A DNA stretch of 64,000 bases from positions 1-64,000 of the forward strand of contig JAFYWY010000017.1 of the NCBI GenBank assembly GCA_017546455.1, written 5' to 3'. Under the pieces are notes generated by a model. The model saw only the letters and a list, made by a program, of their open reading frames with translations, made no database searches and was not told the origin of the DNA. Below are positions 1-9,641 of this stretch, piece after piece. Position 1 is the first letter of the stretch. The number at the start of each line of letters is the position of its first letter. Position numbers and translations under genes: made by a program. Source of the DNA: Opitutales bacterium. GTDB lineage: Bacteria; Verrucomicrobiota; Verrucomicrobiia; Opitutales; UBA953.

Positions 1-3000
1 TCGCTTGTCACGGCGTGCTGGCGAATCGATTCGACGATGCGTTCTGAGACTTCCGGCTTGCTGTCGGCAAGTACGATAGCGATCTGTGCTTGTGCGTAGC
101 GCGGAAGTTTAATCCAAACGTCCGGATCGGCGGCCTCGGCGAGGTAGTGGTCCCACGCCTGATTGGGCTGGCCCATCCCGGAAAGTCGGCGCATGTAGAG
201 CCAATCGGCGAGGTCACTGTTCAGCGGCGCAGGCGTGCGTTCTCCCTTATCGTCAAAGCGGTTGAACTTGGCTTCCGCCCAGCGGTCTTGGGCGTTGACA
301 GCGCCGCGGATGAATTCGATTTCGGATTGATTCAGCGCACCGACGGCAACGAGGCGGGCGAGGCCCTTGATGATCGTGCGCGTGATGCGCGGAGACACTT
401 CCTGCGCGCCCGGGAACCAAGACCAGCCGTCGCCGTTGAGTTCTTGGAGACGTTTTTTCAGGGATTCCAGCGCGATTTCCGATTCCTGCGCCATCGTGTT
501 TTTCTCGAAAAGCTGAGCAACGGCCCGGCGCTGCGCGCTTTCGTCGTTTGCGTCCCTGACGAAGGGTGTGGCTTCGAGCGCGATGTTTTTCGCCTTGTCT
601 TGGGCGAGCGGAGAAAGCAAATCCTGAGACGGCTTGCCGAGCGCATTGAGCGCTTCGAATTTACGGCGGTAATCCGGATTTTGCTCGACGATTTTTTCTG
701 CCAGCTTGTTCGTGTAGAAGCGGTAGAAAATCGAGTCCGACGAATCGTTTTCGCGGGCGAGCAGCGCCAGCCGCGGGAGCGCCAGGAAGGCGTCCCAGGC
801 GGGATCGGCGTTTACGTCGATGCTCAGCTGTTCGATTTTTTTATCCGAAAAATCAAGTGCCGCGTGGCGCTCCGATCCGGCGCGGACGAGGAAGTTTGCG
901 CTTTCGGAGACGGTGACTTTTTTCGGCAGAATCGGAAGCAGGGCTTCTTCGCCGTCGGAAAAATCGTCCGCACGAACCGTAGCCCGGTACGTCAGAAAAC
1001 CGCAATTTTCGGGAACGCGGATTTTCCATTTTACGACGGTTGTTGCGCCGGCGGGCACTTCGAAGGCCTGTTCATTGGCGTCGTCGCAGAGTTCGGCGAA
1101 GACGTTTTGTCCGTCGTCGGCGCGCATGAATGCGAGTTGCGCTTTGCCTTTGAGGAGCGTTTTTCCGCTATTGGAGATTTTTACGGGGAACTCGATGCTG
1201 TCGCCTTCCCGCAGGAATCGCGGTGCATTCGGCTGAGCCATCAGCGGCTTTTCGGTGACGATATCGGTTGCTTCGAGCGAGCCGCTACGCAGGGCCTTGT
1301 CGTGGGCGAAGGCGATGAAGTGCCAGCCGGTCAGCGCTTCGGGGACGACAAAGGTGATTTGTGCGATTCCGTCGGCATTTGTGTTGATAAAGGGCTGGAA
1401 GAATGCCGTTTCCTGCAGATTTTTGCGCGGGGCAATGGGCTTGTTTTTCTCTTGGCGAACCCGTGCGAAGTTGTCTCCGACGGCTCCGGCGGAGTAAGCC
1501 ACAGTCTCGCCTTCTTCGGTGTCATTGTCCGCGAGCCAATCCTCACCGACTGCCTGTGCTTCCGGAGCGGGGGCTGCGGCAAGTGCTCTTGCGCTACCGA
1601 TACCTCCGCCCATGGTTCTTTTGAGCGCGAATCGCTCGCTTATCCCTGCATTATTGTTATCAACAAACATCCAGGAGATAGGCTTGTAGGCTAGCTTTCC
1701 TGCGTACGGCGTTTTCGGGAATTCTTCCGATGAGTAAAGGTCTGTCCGGATATTGCTCGAAAAAAGACTCGGCAGGTAGTTGCGCGGGTCGAAGACCGTG
1801 AAGTCAAAACCGTCAGTGTCCTGCCAATTTGATTCGAGCGAATCGAGTGAGCGATCGTAGAGCAGGGCAAGCATTTCGGCGTCGGCGGGCGTGCCGTTCG
1901 GAAGCGTGACGCGTGCGGTCCAAACTTCTGCGCCGCCGGGCACGAGCTTCGAGCGGAAGCGTTGCCATTCGACATTCAGTTTTTTGTCCTTTACGGGAAC
2001 GGAAACGTGGAAGGTTGTGTCGAGCATTTTCCCGTCGCGGAATTGTGCAACGCGGACCTTAAATCCGCCGGCCAGTTGTTGTGTAACGGGAATTTCGACG
2101 GTCTCCTGTGTATTGCCTTTTTGCGTCCAAAACGTTTTCAGCGTTTTCCCGTTTTTAGAAACTTCGATGCGGGCGCGAGCCGACTCGTAACCGCTTCCCC
2201 AGATGAAGGAAAACGTTTCGCCGAGTTCGACTTTCTGGTTCGCGGTTTTATTGAGCACCAAGGGGAGTTTTACGGCGTAATGCGTGTCGTTACCGCCGAT
2301 TCGGGCAAAATCGACTTCGCTTTCGAACGGGCGGGCAAATGCGTCTTTGCCGGAAATTACGGCGATGAATGCGCCGGAGGCCGGCAATGTTCCTTCCGGA
2401 ATTCGGATTTGCATTTCGGCTTTTTTCGAATCGGTGACAATGTCTTTTTCGAAGAGCTTCTGGCCGCGTTTGCGGGGAGTGGCTATCGGAATAGACATGC
2501 CGCCCACTAATGACGAAACAACGGAACGACGTTCGATTTTTTCGGGAAGCTCGGCTTCGTAAATGCAAAGCTTGGCAGGAACGGAGAGCGCGTTGCGGGA
2601 AGGATCGGTGGTGCGTACGACAAAGCATCCGCTGTCGGAGTATCTTAACGAGGCGTGCACGCCGCAGTTGGCAATGCTGAGCAGGCGGTTGGTTGTAATC
2701 GTTTCGCCGGAGGTGTCGGTGACGGCGATTTCAACAATGTAATCGCGTTCGAGTTGGCGTTCACGCTCGAGTTGCTGTGTCGGAGACAGGTGGCGGGCTT
2801 CTTGCTTGGAAAGCTTCTTGGGTTCCGTCGGGAAGACAATTTTGAAGTTTCCGTCGGCATCGAGCTTAGCTTCTCCGCGGGCGATGGGTTCATTGTCCCG
2901 GAATCTGTTTTCCCAAGATTGCTCGGTGACAGTCCAGGAAATTTTTGCGCCGTCGAGCGGCATGCCGGTAAAGGCCTTTGCGGAGACATGCATTTCCGCG

Positions 3001-5071
3001 TTTTGGCCGAGGATGACCTGTTTGTCGGCGTAGTCGAGTGAGAGTTCGAATTTCGGACGTTTGTATTCTTCGACACTGATGTGTTTTCTGACGTTGTCGA
3101 ATTCAATCCGGAAAGCGCCTTTGAGCAGACCGGCAGGAGCGGTGAAGCTGCCCGCAAACGAACCGAAGGCGTTCGTGTAGCATTCGGTCTTGGCAACTTC
3201 ACGATCGTTGGTGTCGTAGAGCCTGACTTCGACTTTTTCGCCGGGGAGCAATTTTTCCGAACCGGGCTTGTCCGCGTTGTAGCGGGCGCGAATCCCTTTG
3301 AAGTGGATAAGTTGTCCCGGGCGGTAAATGGCGCGGTCGGTAAAAAGCTTGCCGATATCGGAGTCCGGCTTATCGGATCTTCCCAAGTAAGAGTAATCGT
3401 ACCGTTCTTCTATGCTTACGGCGTTTCCGTCGGGCGCAACGGCGAGCGCGACAAAGCCCTGCGTTAATCCGGGAAGCTCGAAGCTGCCGTCGGCGGCCGT
3501 TTTCACACTTTCGACGGGGGTGCGGGCGCCGCCGTAAACTTTATTCCATGCGGCGATTTCGACGTTTTCGAGCGGTTCGCCGCTTTGTGCGTTGACGACG
3601 TAGCCGCGCAAGCTGCGTTTCTCTTTGGCGTTTTGGCGATCCTTAATGCCTTCCGTGATAACGGCGATGTCGGACACCCAAACCGTCATGTAGGGAATTC
3701 TGTCGTTGCTAAAGGATTTGAAATTCGGATCGGCGGACGCAGTGATGAAGTAAAAGCCGGGTTCGAATTTTTCGAACGGAGCGGAAACAACGAATTCGTG
3801 TTGCGCGAAATCGGTGAATTTTTCGAGCTCCTGTGACCAGGTGACGGCACCTTCGTCACAGAGGAGGATTTCCCGGCGTTCCGCTTTCGAGAGATTGACC
3901 GGGCGGTTGCGTTCCCGACGCAGAAAATCCTGCCAGTCCCAAGGTACGGCGCGGAAGTAGATTTTTTCGATGTTTTTCGCTTGGAATTTGAGTTGGGCGG
4001 ATTCGGCATCGAACCAGGTGGATTCGGCGTGAATGCTTCCGATGTCTTGAGAAAGCAGGGAATCCAGAATCTTGGCGCATTCGGCGGAATTCTTGTATTG
4101 CTTATACTTTTCGTACCCTTCCTTGGCAAAGAGGAAGGCTTCTTCCCGGCGCTCGTCATCAATCGCATTTTGCGCGAGTTTGGCAAAGGCTTCGGAGGCA
4201 ATCGGGTAGTAGGAAAATGTCTTCGTGAATTGCTTCAGGGCGTCTTCGTAGTCATCGCTTTCGGCGGCGATTCCCGCAAAGACGGCGCGGGCGTAAGCGG
4301 ATTTATCGGCGTCGTTGACGTGGAATTCCTTCCATGCTTCGAGCTGTTCGTGGCGCGCTTCTTGGGCGGCGGGAAGGTAGCGGGAGAGCTGCGAATAGAA
4401 TTTTACGGCATCCTGTGCGAAGAAATCGTAGAGCGTCGGGAAGTCCGCTACGGGAGAATCGTTGAGCGAGAAAATGCCGAATTCGCGGGTTTCGAATCCG
4501 AGGGCTTTCAGGATTTTTGCGTTAAGCGTTTTCTTGGCGGAAAAGAGCGCGACCGGGATTTTTTTCAGGCTGTCGGCTTCGTCAAAAATGCTTTTGTAGG
4601 TGCTCAGCGCGGCTTGGGTGAGGCGTTCGTTGCTCCAGGCGGCGACATCTTCGTCGTCTCCGGCATTGCCGGCGATCGCCGTGCGCGGGCGCATTTGCCC
4701 GTAGCGCGGGTTTCGCGCCAACTGTGAGAATGCGAAAGCGAGGCGGGCGGAAAGGAAGGCCCGGGCTTCGGGAGACGGAGCATTGTCAACGGCGCGGCGC
4801 AGTTCCCGCACGAGGGTGACGGAGCCGTCCCGGCCTTCAATTACGGCGCGGGCGCCCGCACGCAAATGGAGGGCGAGGGCGTATTCGTCCCAGGCGCTTG
4901 CCTGTGCGGCTTGGTCGGCGATTTCATCGAGTGCGGCGATACCGTCTTTCGGTTTTTCGCGCAGGATGCTGAGGGCGTTTTCCCAGAATACTTCGCGCGG
5001 ATTTTCCTGTGCGGCGAGCGAGAGAGCTCCCGCGGCAAAACAGGAAAGACAAACGGAGATGAAATTTTTCA
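1..5071 (-). CDS. Alpha-2-macroglobulin family protein, thioester motif lost (C-terminus outside window)
   Basis: The minus-strand frame is open from ATG at 5071 to the left edge, giving about 1,690 residues without a stop. The protein opens with a signal peptide (MKNFISV..., likely cut after LSLAA). A helical N-terminal region follows, then macroglobulin-like beta domains with the typical DRAIYRPGQ segment near residue 577, and the A2M core segment (ETAFFQPF, PEALTGWHF) near 1,220 to 1,260. Bacterial relatives are periplasmic or surface protease traps or colonisation factors. Where the family normally has a Cys-x-Glu-Gln thioester before a FxRFYxN motif, this protein reads DSSDSIFYRFYTN near residue 1,440, so covalent trapping looks lost. 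Long plus-strand open frames over this gene are antisense shadows. I am sure of the family; the physiological role is unknown. Confidence 0.9.
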
Positions 5072-5145
5072 TAGCAAAAAGATAGATTAATCTTAGCCGC
5101 CGGAATCGGGCTTTTAAATTTTAATTTTAGGGGGAGTGTTTCTTT

Positions 5146-5817
5146 TTAGAAAAAATCGAATTCGCCTTGAAGGTGTTCCCGGAATTTCTTGGCGCTGGTG
5201 CTGGCGGAGACCAAATCGAGGATTTCCGCACGCTCAAACGACGGATGTTCGCACATGTTGATGAGCAATTCGGCGGCGGCGATGGCATCGTAGAGCGCAC
5301 AGTGATAGCGGGCACGCGCCTTCGGGCAGAATTTCTCGGCCGTTTTTTCAACGCGCTCGCCGATCTCAAAGCGCTCGATCAGCGTCGAAAGCTTGTGTGA
5401 ACGTTCCTGCGGAAACCAGGTTTTGGCGATGCGGCAGGTGTCAATCCACGGCCCCCAATTATTGACCGGCGGGCAGCCCGTGATCGAGAAATCCGGCACT
5501 TTTCCGGGGACGCTCCAAACCGAGCCGAGCATGCCGATTTCCGCCGGCGCGTGGTGCGAACCGAAAAGCCCGCTTTGGCGCAGCCCGGAGAAGACGTTCC
5601 AGTCGTTTTCGACGGGTGCAAGCCCGATGACATCTTCGTTAAAAATGCCGTGTACCTCCGATTCTTCGAGAGGAATAAAGCTTTTTACGCCGCAGATGCG
5701 CGTGCGTGCGTCAATGACCTTTCCGCCGAGCAAAGTGGCAAATCCGTATTCGACAATCCCGGAATTGACCGAGCCTTCGAAGTCCAGAATGTGAATCGGG
5801 ATATTCTTCCAAAACAT
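5146..5817 (-). CDS. DEDDh-type 3'-5' exonuclease (RNase T/DnaQ fold)
   Basis: This 223-residue protein begins FWKNIPIHILDFEGS, where D-x-E matches Exo I of the DEDD superfamily. An Exo II-like stretch SHHAPAEIGML follows in the middle; the usual Asp of this motif appears as Glu. Near the C-terminus YHCALYDAIAAAEL matches the HxxxxD Exo III motif of the DEDDh class. Such enzymes trim DNA or RNA 3' ends. No polymerase or other domain is attached, so the substrate cannot be told. It follows the start of the A2M gene with a 74-nt gap and precedes an RmlD-like gene in the same direction. Confidence 0.75.
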   Translation of the reverse strand: MFWKNIPIHILDFEGSVNSGIVEYGFATLLGGKVIDARTRICGVKSFIPLEESEVHGIFNEDVIGLAPVENDWNVFSGLRQSGLFGSHHAPAEIGMLGSVWSVPGKVPDFSITGCPPVNNWGPWIDTCRIAKTWFPQERSHKLSTLIERFEIGERVEKTAEKFCPKARARYHCALYDAIAAAELLINMCEHPSFERAEILDLVSASTSAKKFREHLQGEFDFF

Positions 5818-5865
5818 GGCAAAATCGTGTTAGCAGAGTCAGAGTGAGTGCGGGAAAGGACAGGA

Positions 5866-6834
5866 TCAGAAATCGACGCCCTTGACGAGGCGCTGGACGA
5901 CTTTTTTGCCCGTCATCGCTTCGTACCATGCCGCAAATCTTGCGGGCACGCGCATTTCCGAGAGCAATTCGTCGAAGACCTGTACGCGCGTTTTCAGTTT
6001 ACCCGGAAGCGGATGCAAAATGAACGACAGGTCGCGCGGGCGCGTCGCTTCGGCACCGGGGACGTCGGCGTAGCTGATTTTTTTGACGAGCTGTTCCGTC
6101 GGCAGGCCGAAGTGTTTGGCAATGCGTACGCCGATTTCGTAACGGGAAAGGGCTTCGCCGCCTGCCCAGTGATAAACGCCGCTCAGGTTCGGGCGCTCGC
6201 AGAGCTCGACGAGTACGTCTGCAAGATTGCTGACGCTGACGGGCTGGCGGATTTCTTCGCCGAAGAGCGCCGTCTGCTTGCCTGCCGCCCAATCGGCGAA
6301 AAGGCGTTCGTGCAAACTGCGGGTGCCCGGGAAGGAATTGCCGGAAATGAGGGTCGTACGAATGACGCTTGCCGAGGATTTCCCGTATTTCAGGACTTCG
6401 CGTTCGCCCATGAGCTTGGTTTGCGCATAGAGGTTGCGCGGGAGCGGCATGTCGGTGTGTTCGTAGTTGCCCTTGTCGCCGTCAAAAACCATATCGGTCG
6501 AAACGTGGACGAAGCGTCCGGAGATGTGGTTGGCAAGCATGGCGAGGCGGCGCGGGAGGGCGACGTTGATGCGTTCGGCGCGGGCGGGGTCGGCCGTGGC
6601 GTCGGCAATGGAGGTCACCGCGGCGCAGTTGATAATCGCGTCGGGGAATTCCTGGAGAATCTGCGCTTCGAGCGCGTCGGTGTTTTCCAAATTCGTTTTC
6701 AGACGGCGCACTTGCGGCGGAAAGATCGGTTCGGCTTCATGCAAAACGGCTGTTACGTCGAAGCCTCGACGCAATGCAGAAAAAACAGTTTCCCGCCCCA
6801 AAAATCCGGCGGCTCCGGTAATAAACACTTTCAT
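5866..6834 (-). CDS. RmlD-like NAD(P)-dependent sugar-nucleotide reductase/epimerase
   Basis: The start is set at ATG 6834 (MKVFITGAAGFLG), because the frame open further upstream overlaps the divergent ilvE gene and has no family similarity. The 322-residue protein has the Rossmann glycine motif GAAGFLG, a HVSTDMVFDG segment and the catalytic YAQTK (YxxxK) of extended short-chain dehydrogenases. The layout resembles dTDP-4-dehydrorhamnose reductase, which makes dTDP-L-rhamnose for surface polysaccharide. No other rhamnose gene is nearby, so the exact substrate is an inference. Confidence 0.75.
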   Translation of the reverse strand: MKVFITGAAGFLGRETVFSALRRGFDVTAVLHEAEPIFPPQVRRLKTNLENTDALEAQILQEFPDAIINCAAVTSIADATADPARAERINVALPRRLAMLANHISGRFVHVSTDMVFDGDKGNYEHTDMPLPRNLYAQTKLMGEREVLKYGKSSASVIRTTLISGNSFPGTRSLHERLFADWAAGKQTALFGEEIRQPVSVSNLADVLVELCERPNLSGVYHWAGGEALSRYEIGVRIAKHFGLPTEQLVKKISYADVPGAEATRPRDLSFILHPLPGKLKTRVQVFDELLSEMRVPARFAAWYEAMTGKKVVQRLVKGVDF

Positions 6835-6996
6835 TGGTATAAGGCTAAATTTTTCCTTCCGCGAACGCAAGCCTGCCGGTAGGTTGCGGAGATGCCGGCC
6901 AAACGCCCGAGCGGGGCGGTTTTCTTTCCGCTTCGTGCTTTTCCCTTTAAAAAATCTTTGCTTTCCCGCGCCGCGAGTGATTCCATGGAGAGAATT

Positions 6997-7866
6997 ATGG
7001 AAGTTTACATCGACGGACAATTTTACAAGAAAGAAGACGCGAAAATTTCCGTCTTCGATCATGGCTTGCTCTACGGAGACGGCCTCTTTGAAGGCATTCG
7101 CGTTTACGACAACTGCATTTTCAAACTCGATGCTCACATCGAACGCATCGAATACTCGGCAAAGGCCATCGCTCTCGAGCTCCCGTGGTCCCGCGAAGAA
7201 CTCGTGCAGGCACACGTGGAAGCCTGCCGTCGCAACGGCGTCGCAAACGGCTACATCCGCACCGTCATCACGCGCGGCGTCGGCGACCTCGGCCTGAGCC
7301 CGCGTAACTGCGCCAAGCCGTCGATTATCATCATCGCCGATACCATCAAGCTGTATCCGCCGGAAGTTTACACCAACGGCATCAAGCTCATCACCGTGCC
7401 GACGCGCCGTATGGGTGTTGCCGCGCTTCCGCCGATGGTGAAATCGTTGAACTATCTCAACAACATCCTCGCGAAAATCGAAGCCCTCCACTGCGGCTAC
7501 GACGAATGCCTCCTCCTCAACGACCAAGGCAATGTCGCGGAATGCTCCGGGGACAATATTTTCATCATCCACAAGGGCAAGCTCATTACTCCGGCTCCGG
7601 CTTCCGGCCTCCTCATCGGCATCACCCGTGCCGCCGCCATGGAATGCGCCCGCGAGCTCGGCATTCCCGTCGTCGAAACGGATATGACGCGCTACGACAT
7701 TTGGAATGCGGACGAAGCCTTCATCACCGGCTCCGCCGCGGAAGTTGTCCCCGTCGTTGAACTCGACGGTCGCAAAATCGGCTCCGGCAAGTGCGGCCCG
7801 CTCACGGAAAAGATCCTCGAGCTCTTCCGCAAGAAGGTTCGCCTCGACGGCACGATGATTGCCTAA
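6997..7866 (+). CDS. ilvE: Branched-chain amino acid aminotransferase
   Basis: This is a 289-residue fold-type IV PLP aminotransferase that interconverts branched-chain amino acids and their 2-oxo acids. FDHGLLYGDGLFEGIRVY near the N-terminus and the PLP lysine in PPMVKSLNYLNNILAK are family hallmarks, and GLLIGITR and EAFITGSAAEVVPV follow in the expected order. I chose ATG 6997 (MEVYIDGQ) rather than the upstream in-frame ATG at 6985, because GGAG at 6987-6990 is an ideally placed ribosome-binding site for it. It is transcribed away from the RmlD-like gene and converges on kdsA. Confidence 0.93.
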   Translation: MEVYIDGQFYKKEDAKISVFDHGLLYGDGLFEGIRVYDNCIFKLDAHIERIEYSAKAIALELPWSREELVQAHVEACRRNGVANGYIRTVITRGVGDLGLSPRNCAKPSIIIIADTIKLYPPEVYTNGIKLITVPTRRMGVAALPPMVKSLNYLNNILAKIEALHCGYDECLLLNDQGNVAECSGDNIFIIHKGKLITPAPASGLLIGITRAAAMECARELGIPVVETDMTRYDIWNADEAFITGSAAEVVPVVELDGRKIGSGKCGPLTEKILELFRKKVRLDGTMIA

Positions 7867-7901
7867 TCGCGTTGGGCGGGTCTCCCGTTCGGGATGCCTT
7901 T

Positions 7902-7953
7902 AGCGCTTAGCTCCGCTTTGTCGGCAACTTGCTGATTCCCGGTGCTAAGCGCT
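7902..7953. repeat. Inverted repeat AGCGCTTAGC / GCTAAGCGCT
   Basis: Ten-base arms at 7902-7911 and 7944-7953 are perfectly complementary around a 32-nt loop, just after ilvE. The arms resemble the TTAAGC-type words seen at many other gene borders of this chromosome. Confidence 0.6.
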
Positions 7954-7987
7954 TTTGTTTTTCGAAACAATACTTTGCTCCGTGAGC

Positions 7988-8024
7988 AAAAAAAGAGCGT
8001 CCCTGTGCGGGGACGCTCTTTTCG
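7988..8024. terminator. Bidirectional Rho-independent terminator between ilvE and kdsA
   Basis: The stem GAGCGTCCC / GGGACGCTC is flanked by an A-run on the left and a T-run on the right. It can therefore stop transcription arriving from ilvE (+) and from kdsA (-). Confidence 0.85.
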
Positions 8025-8042
8025 GTTTTCAGGGCTAAATGC

Positions 8043-8843
8043 TTAGCTCTTGTTTTTAACGATTTCCCAAATCTTGAGGCAGTCTTCGACGAGTTCTTCG
8101 AGGGCCGCCAGCGGGAGTTGCGTTGCGGCATCGGAAATGGCTTTGGCCGGTTCCGGGTGGGTTTCGAGGAAAAGTCCGTTAGCGCCGGAAGCCACGGCTG
8201 CGCGGGAGAGGGCGGGGACGAATTCGCGTTGGCCGCCGGAAGCGCCCATCATTGCACCCGGAAGTTGCACGCTGTGCGTCGCATCCATAATCGTCGGCGC
8301 GCCGGTTTTTCCCATGATGGCGAACGAGCGCATATCGACGACGAGGTTTTGGTAGCCGAAAGCCGTACCGCGGTCGGTCAGCCAGATTTCGTGGGCGCCG
8401 GAAAGGGCGAGCTTGTCGTAAACATAGCGCATTTCCTGCGGGGAAAGGAACTGGCCCTTTTTGACATTCACGCAGCGGCCGGTCTTGGAAGCGGCGACGA
8501 GGAGATCCGTCTGGCGGCAGAGGAATGCGGGAATTTGCAGGACGTCGCAGACCTGCGCCACCTTTTCGCATTGATCGGGTAGGTGGATATCCGTGAGCAC
8601 CGGAAATTTGTATTCGCGTTTGACCATGGCGAGCAATTCCAGGCCGGCGTCCATGCCGGGACCGCGTGCGCCCGTGAGCGAGGTGCGGTTGGCCTTGTCG
8701 AAGGAGCCTTTAAAAACGATGTTGAGCTGCGGGAATTTCTGGCGGAGCTCGCTGAGTTTTTCCGCGACCTTGCGGCAGACTTCTTCGTTTTCGAGCGAGC
8801 AGGGACCGGCGATGAGCAGGAATTTTTTGGAATCGTAAATCAT
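8043..8843 (-). CDS. kdsA: 3-deoxy-8-phosphooctulonate (Kdo-8-P) synthase, metal-dependent type
   Basis: This 266-residue enzyme condenses phosphoenolpyruvate with arabinose 5-phosphate to make Kdo-8-phosphate for the lipopolysaccharide inner core. Its presence argues for a Gram-negative outer membrane. [41 protein letters not shown] and [11 protein letters not shown] are all recognisable. Cys15 in GPC, with His190, Glu227 and Asp238, supplies the metal-ligand set of the metal-dependent (Aquifex-type) class rather than the Asn-containing E. coli class. It converges on ilvE across a shared terminator. Confidence 0.95.
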   Translation of the reverse strand: MIYDSKKFLLIAGPCSLENEEVCRKVAEKLSELRQKFPQLNIVFKGSFDKANRTSLTGARGPGMDAGLELLAMVKREYKFPVLTDIHLPDQCEKVAQVCDVLQIPAFLCRQTDLLVAASKTGRCVNVKKGQFLSPQEMRYVYDKLALSGAHEIWLTDRGTAFGYQNLVVDMRSFAIMGKTGAPTIMDATHSVQLPGAMMGASGGQREFVPALSRAAVASGANGLFLETHPEPAKAISDAATQLPLAALEELVEDCLKIWEIVKNKS

Positions 8844-8942
8844 GGCTATAGGGTAAAACGTACATTCTATTTTTCAAAGAAACTCCCGGGGTGCAACGCC
8901 AAAGAGCGGTCCTCGGGTTTGTCGTTACCGCGATTCGTAAAA

Positions 8943-9641
8943 TCAGATTTCGAAACGATAGCCTTCCGCGTAATTTGCTTTTATTTCTGCGGCATCTCCG
9001 AGTTTTGTTCGCAGACGCGATACGAGTGATCGTAGGCCGCTGAACTCTGCGGCTAAGGTGGGATTCATTTTCCAAATTTCAACCAGAAGCGTGCCTTCCG
9101 AAACAGCTTTCCCGCGGCGTTCGTAAAAAGTTCGGAGTAATTGGTTTTCCTTGTAGCTCAAATGTATTCGCTCCCCGGAGTTCTGAATCAGTTCGCGGGA
9201 GTTGTAGTCGAATTTCACACCGCTACGCAGGTTTAGCACAGAAGGGGTTTCCGTTGAGCCCGTTGACCGACGTAACACGGCTTCTATGCGCGCAAGGAGC
9301 GGGCCTGCCCGAACCGGTTTGACGACGAATTCATCTGCACCCGATTTTAGGCAACGCACACAGTGTGCATCGTCGCCGACGGCGGTTTGCATAATGACGG
9401 GAATACCGTTTCCTCGGACTTGCCTCAGGTACTTTAGGACTTCAATGCCGCTTCCGGACTCGTCGAGCATGATATCCAAAATAGCGAGGTCGAAGTGCTC
9501 CTGATCAATGCGGAGAATTGCTTCGTTAAATGTTCCCGCAAGGCAGGTCGTATAGCCGTTTATGTGTAAGATTTCGGCGAGGAAGCTTCGTAGTCCACAA
9601 TCGTCTTCAACGATTAACACACGCTTTTTTGTTTTTTTCAT
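8943..9641 (-). CDS. OmpR/PhoB-family response regulator
   Basis: The 232-residue protein has an N-terminal receiver domain (acidic VEDD, phospho-acceptor D56 in LDIML, T86 in MQTA, K108 in VVKPV) and a C-terminal winged helix with the SGLRSLVSRLRTKL recognition region. I start it at ATG 9641, which overlaps the TGA of the upstream sensor kinase as ATGA. This is tight translational coupling, and an in-frame TTG six bases upstream is less likely. It is the output half of the two-component pair. Confidence 0.92.
   Translation of the reverse strand: MKKTKKRVLIVEDDCGLRSFLAEILHINGYTTCLAGTFNEAILRIDQEHFDLAILDIMLDESGSGIEVLKYLRQVRGNGIPVIMQTAVGDDAHCVRCLKSGADEFVVKPVRAGPLLARIEAVLRRSTGSTETPSVLNLRSGVKFDYNSRELIQNSGERIHLSYKENQLLRTFYERRGKAVSEGTLLVEIWKMNPTLAAEFSGLRSLVSRLRTKLGDAAEIKANYAEGYRFEI

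Noticed and set aside
90-1694. 534-codon open frame on the plus strand
   Set aside because: It is the antisense shadow of the alpha-2-macroglobulin gene, which makes full protein sense on the minus strand with family motifs.
6835-7572. N-terminal extension of the RmlD-like protein across ilvE
   Set aside because: The extra 246 codons are antisense to ilvE; the Rossmann motif begins right after ATG 6834.
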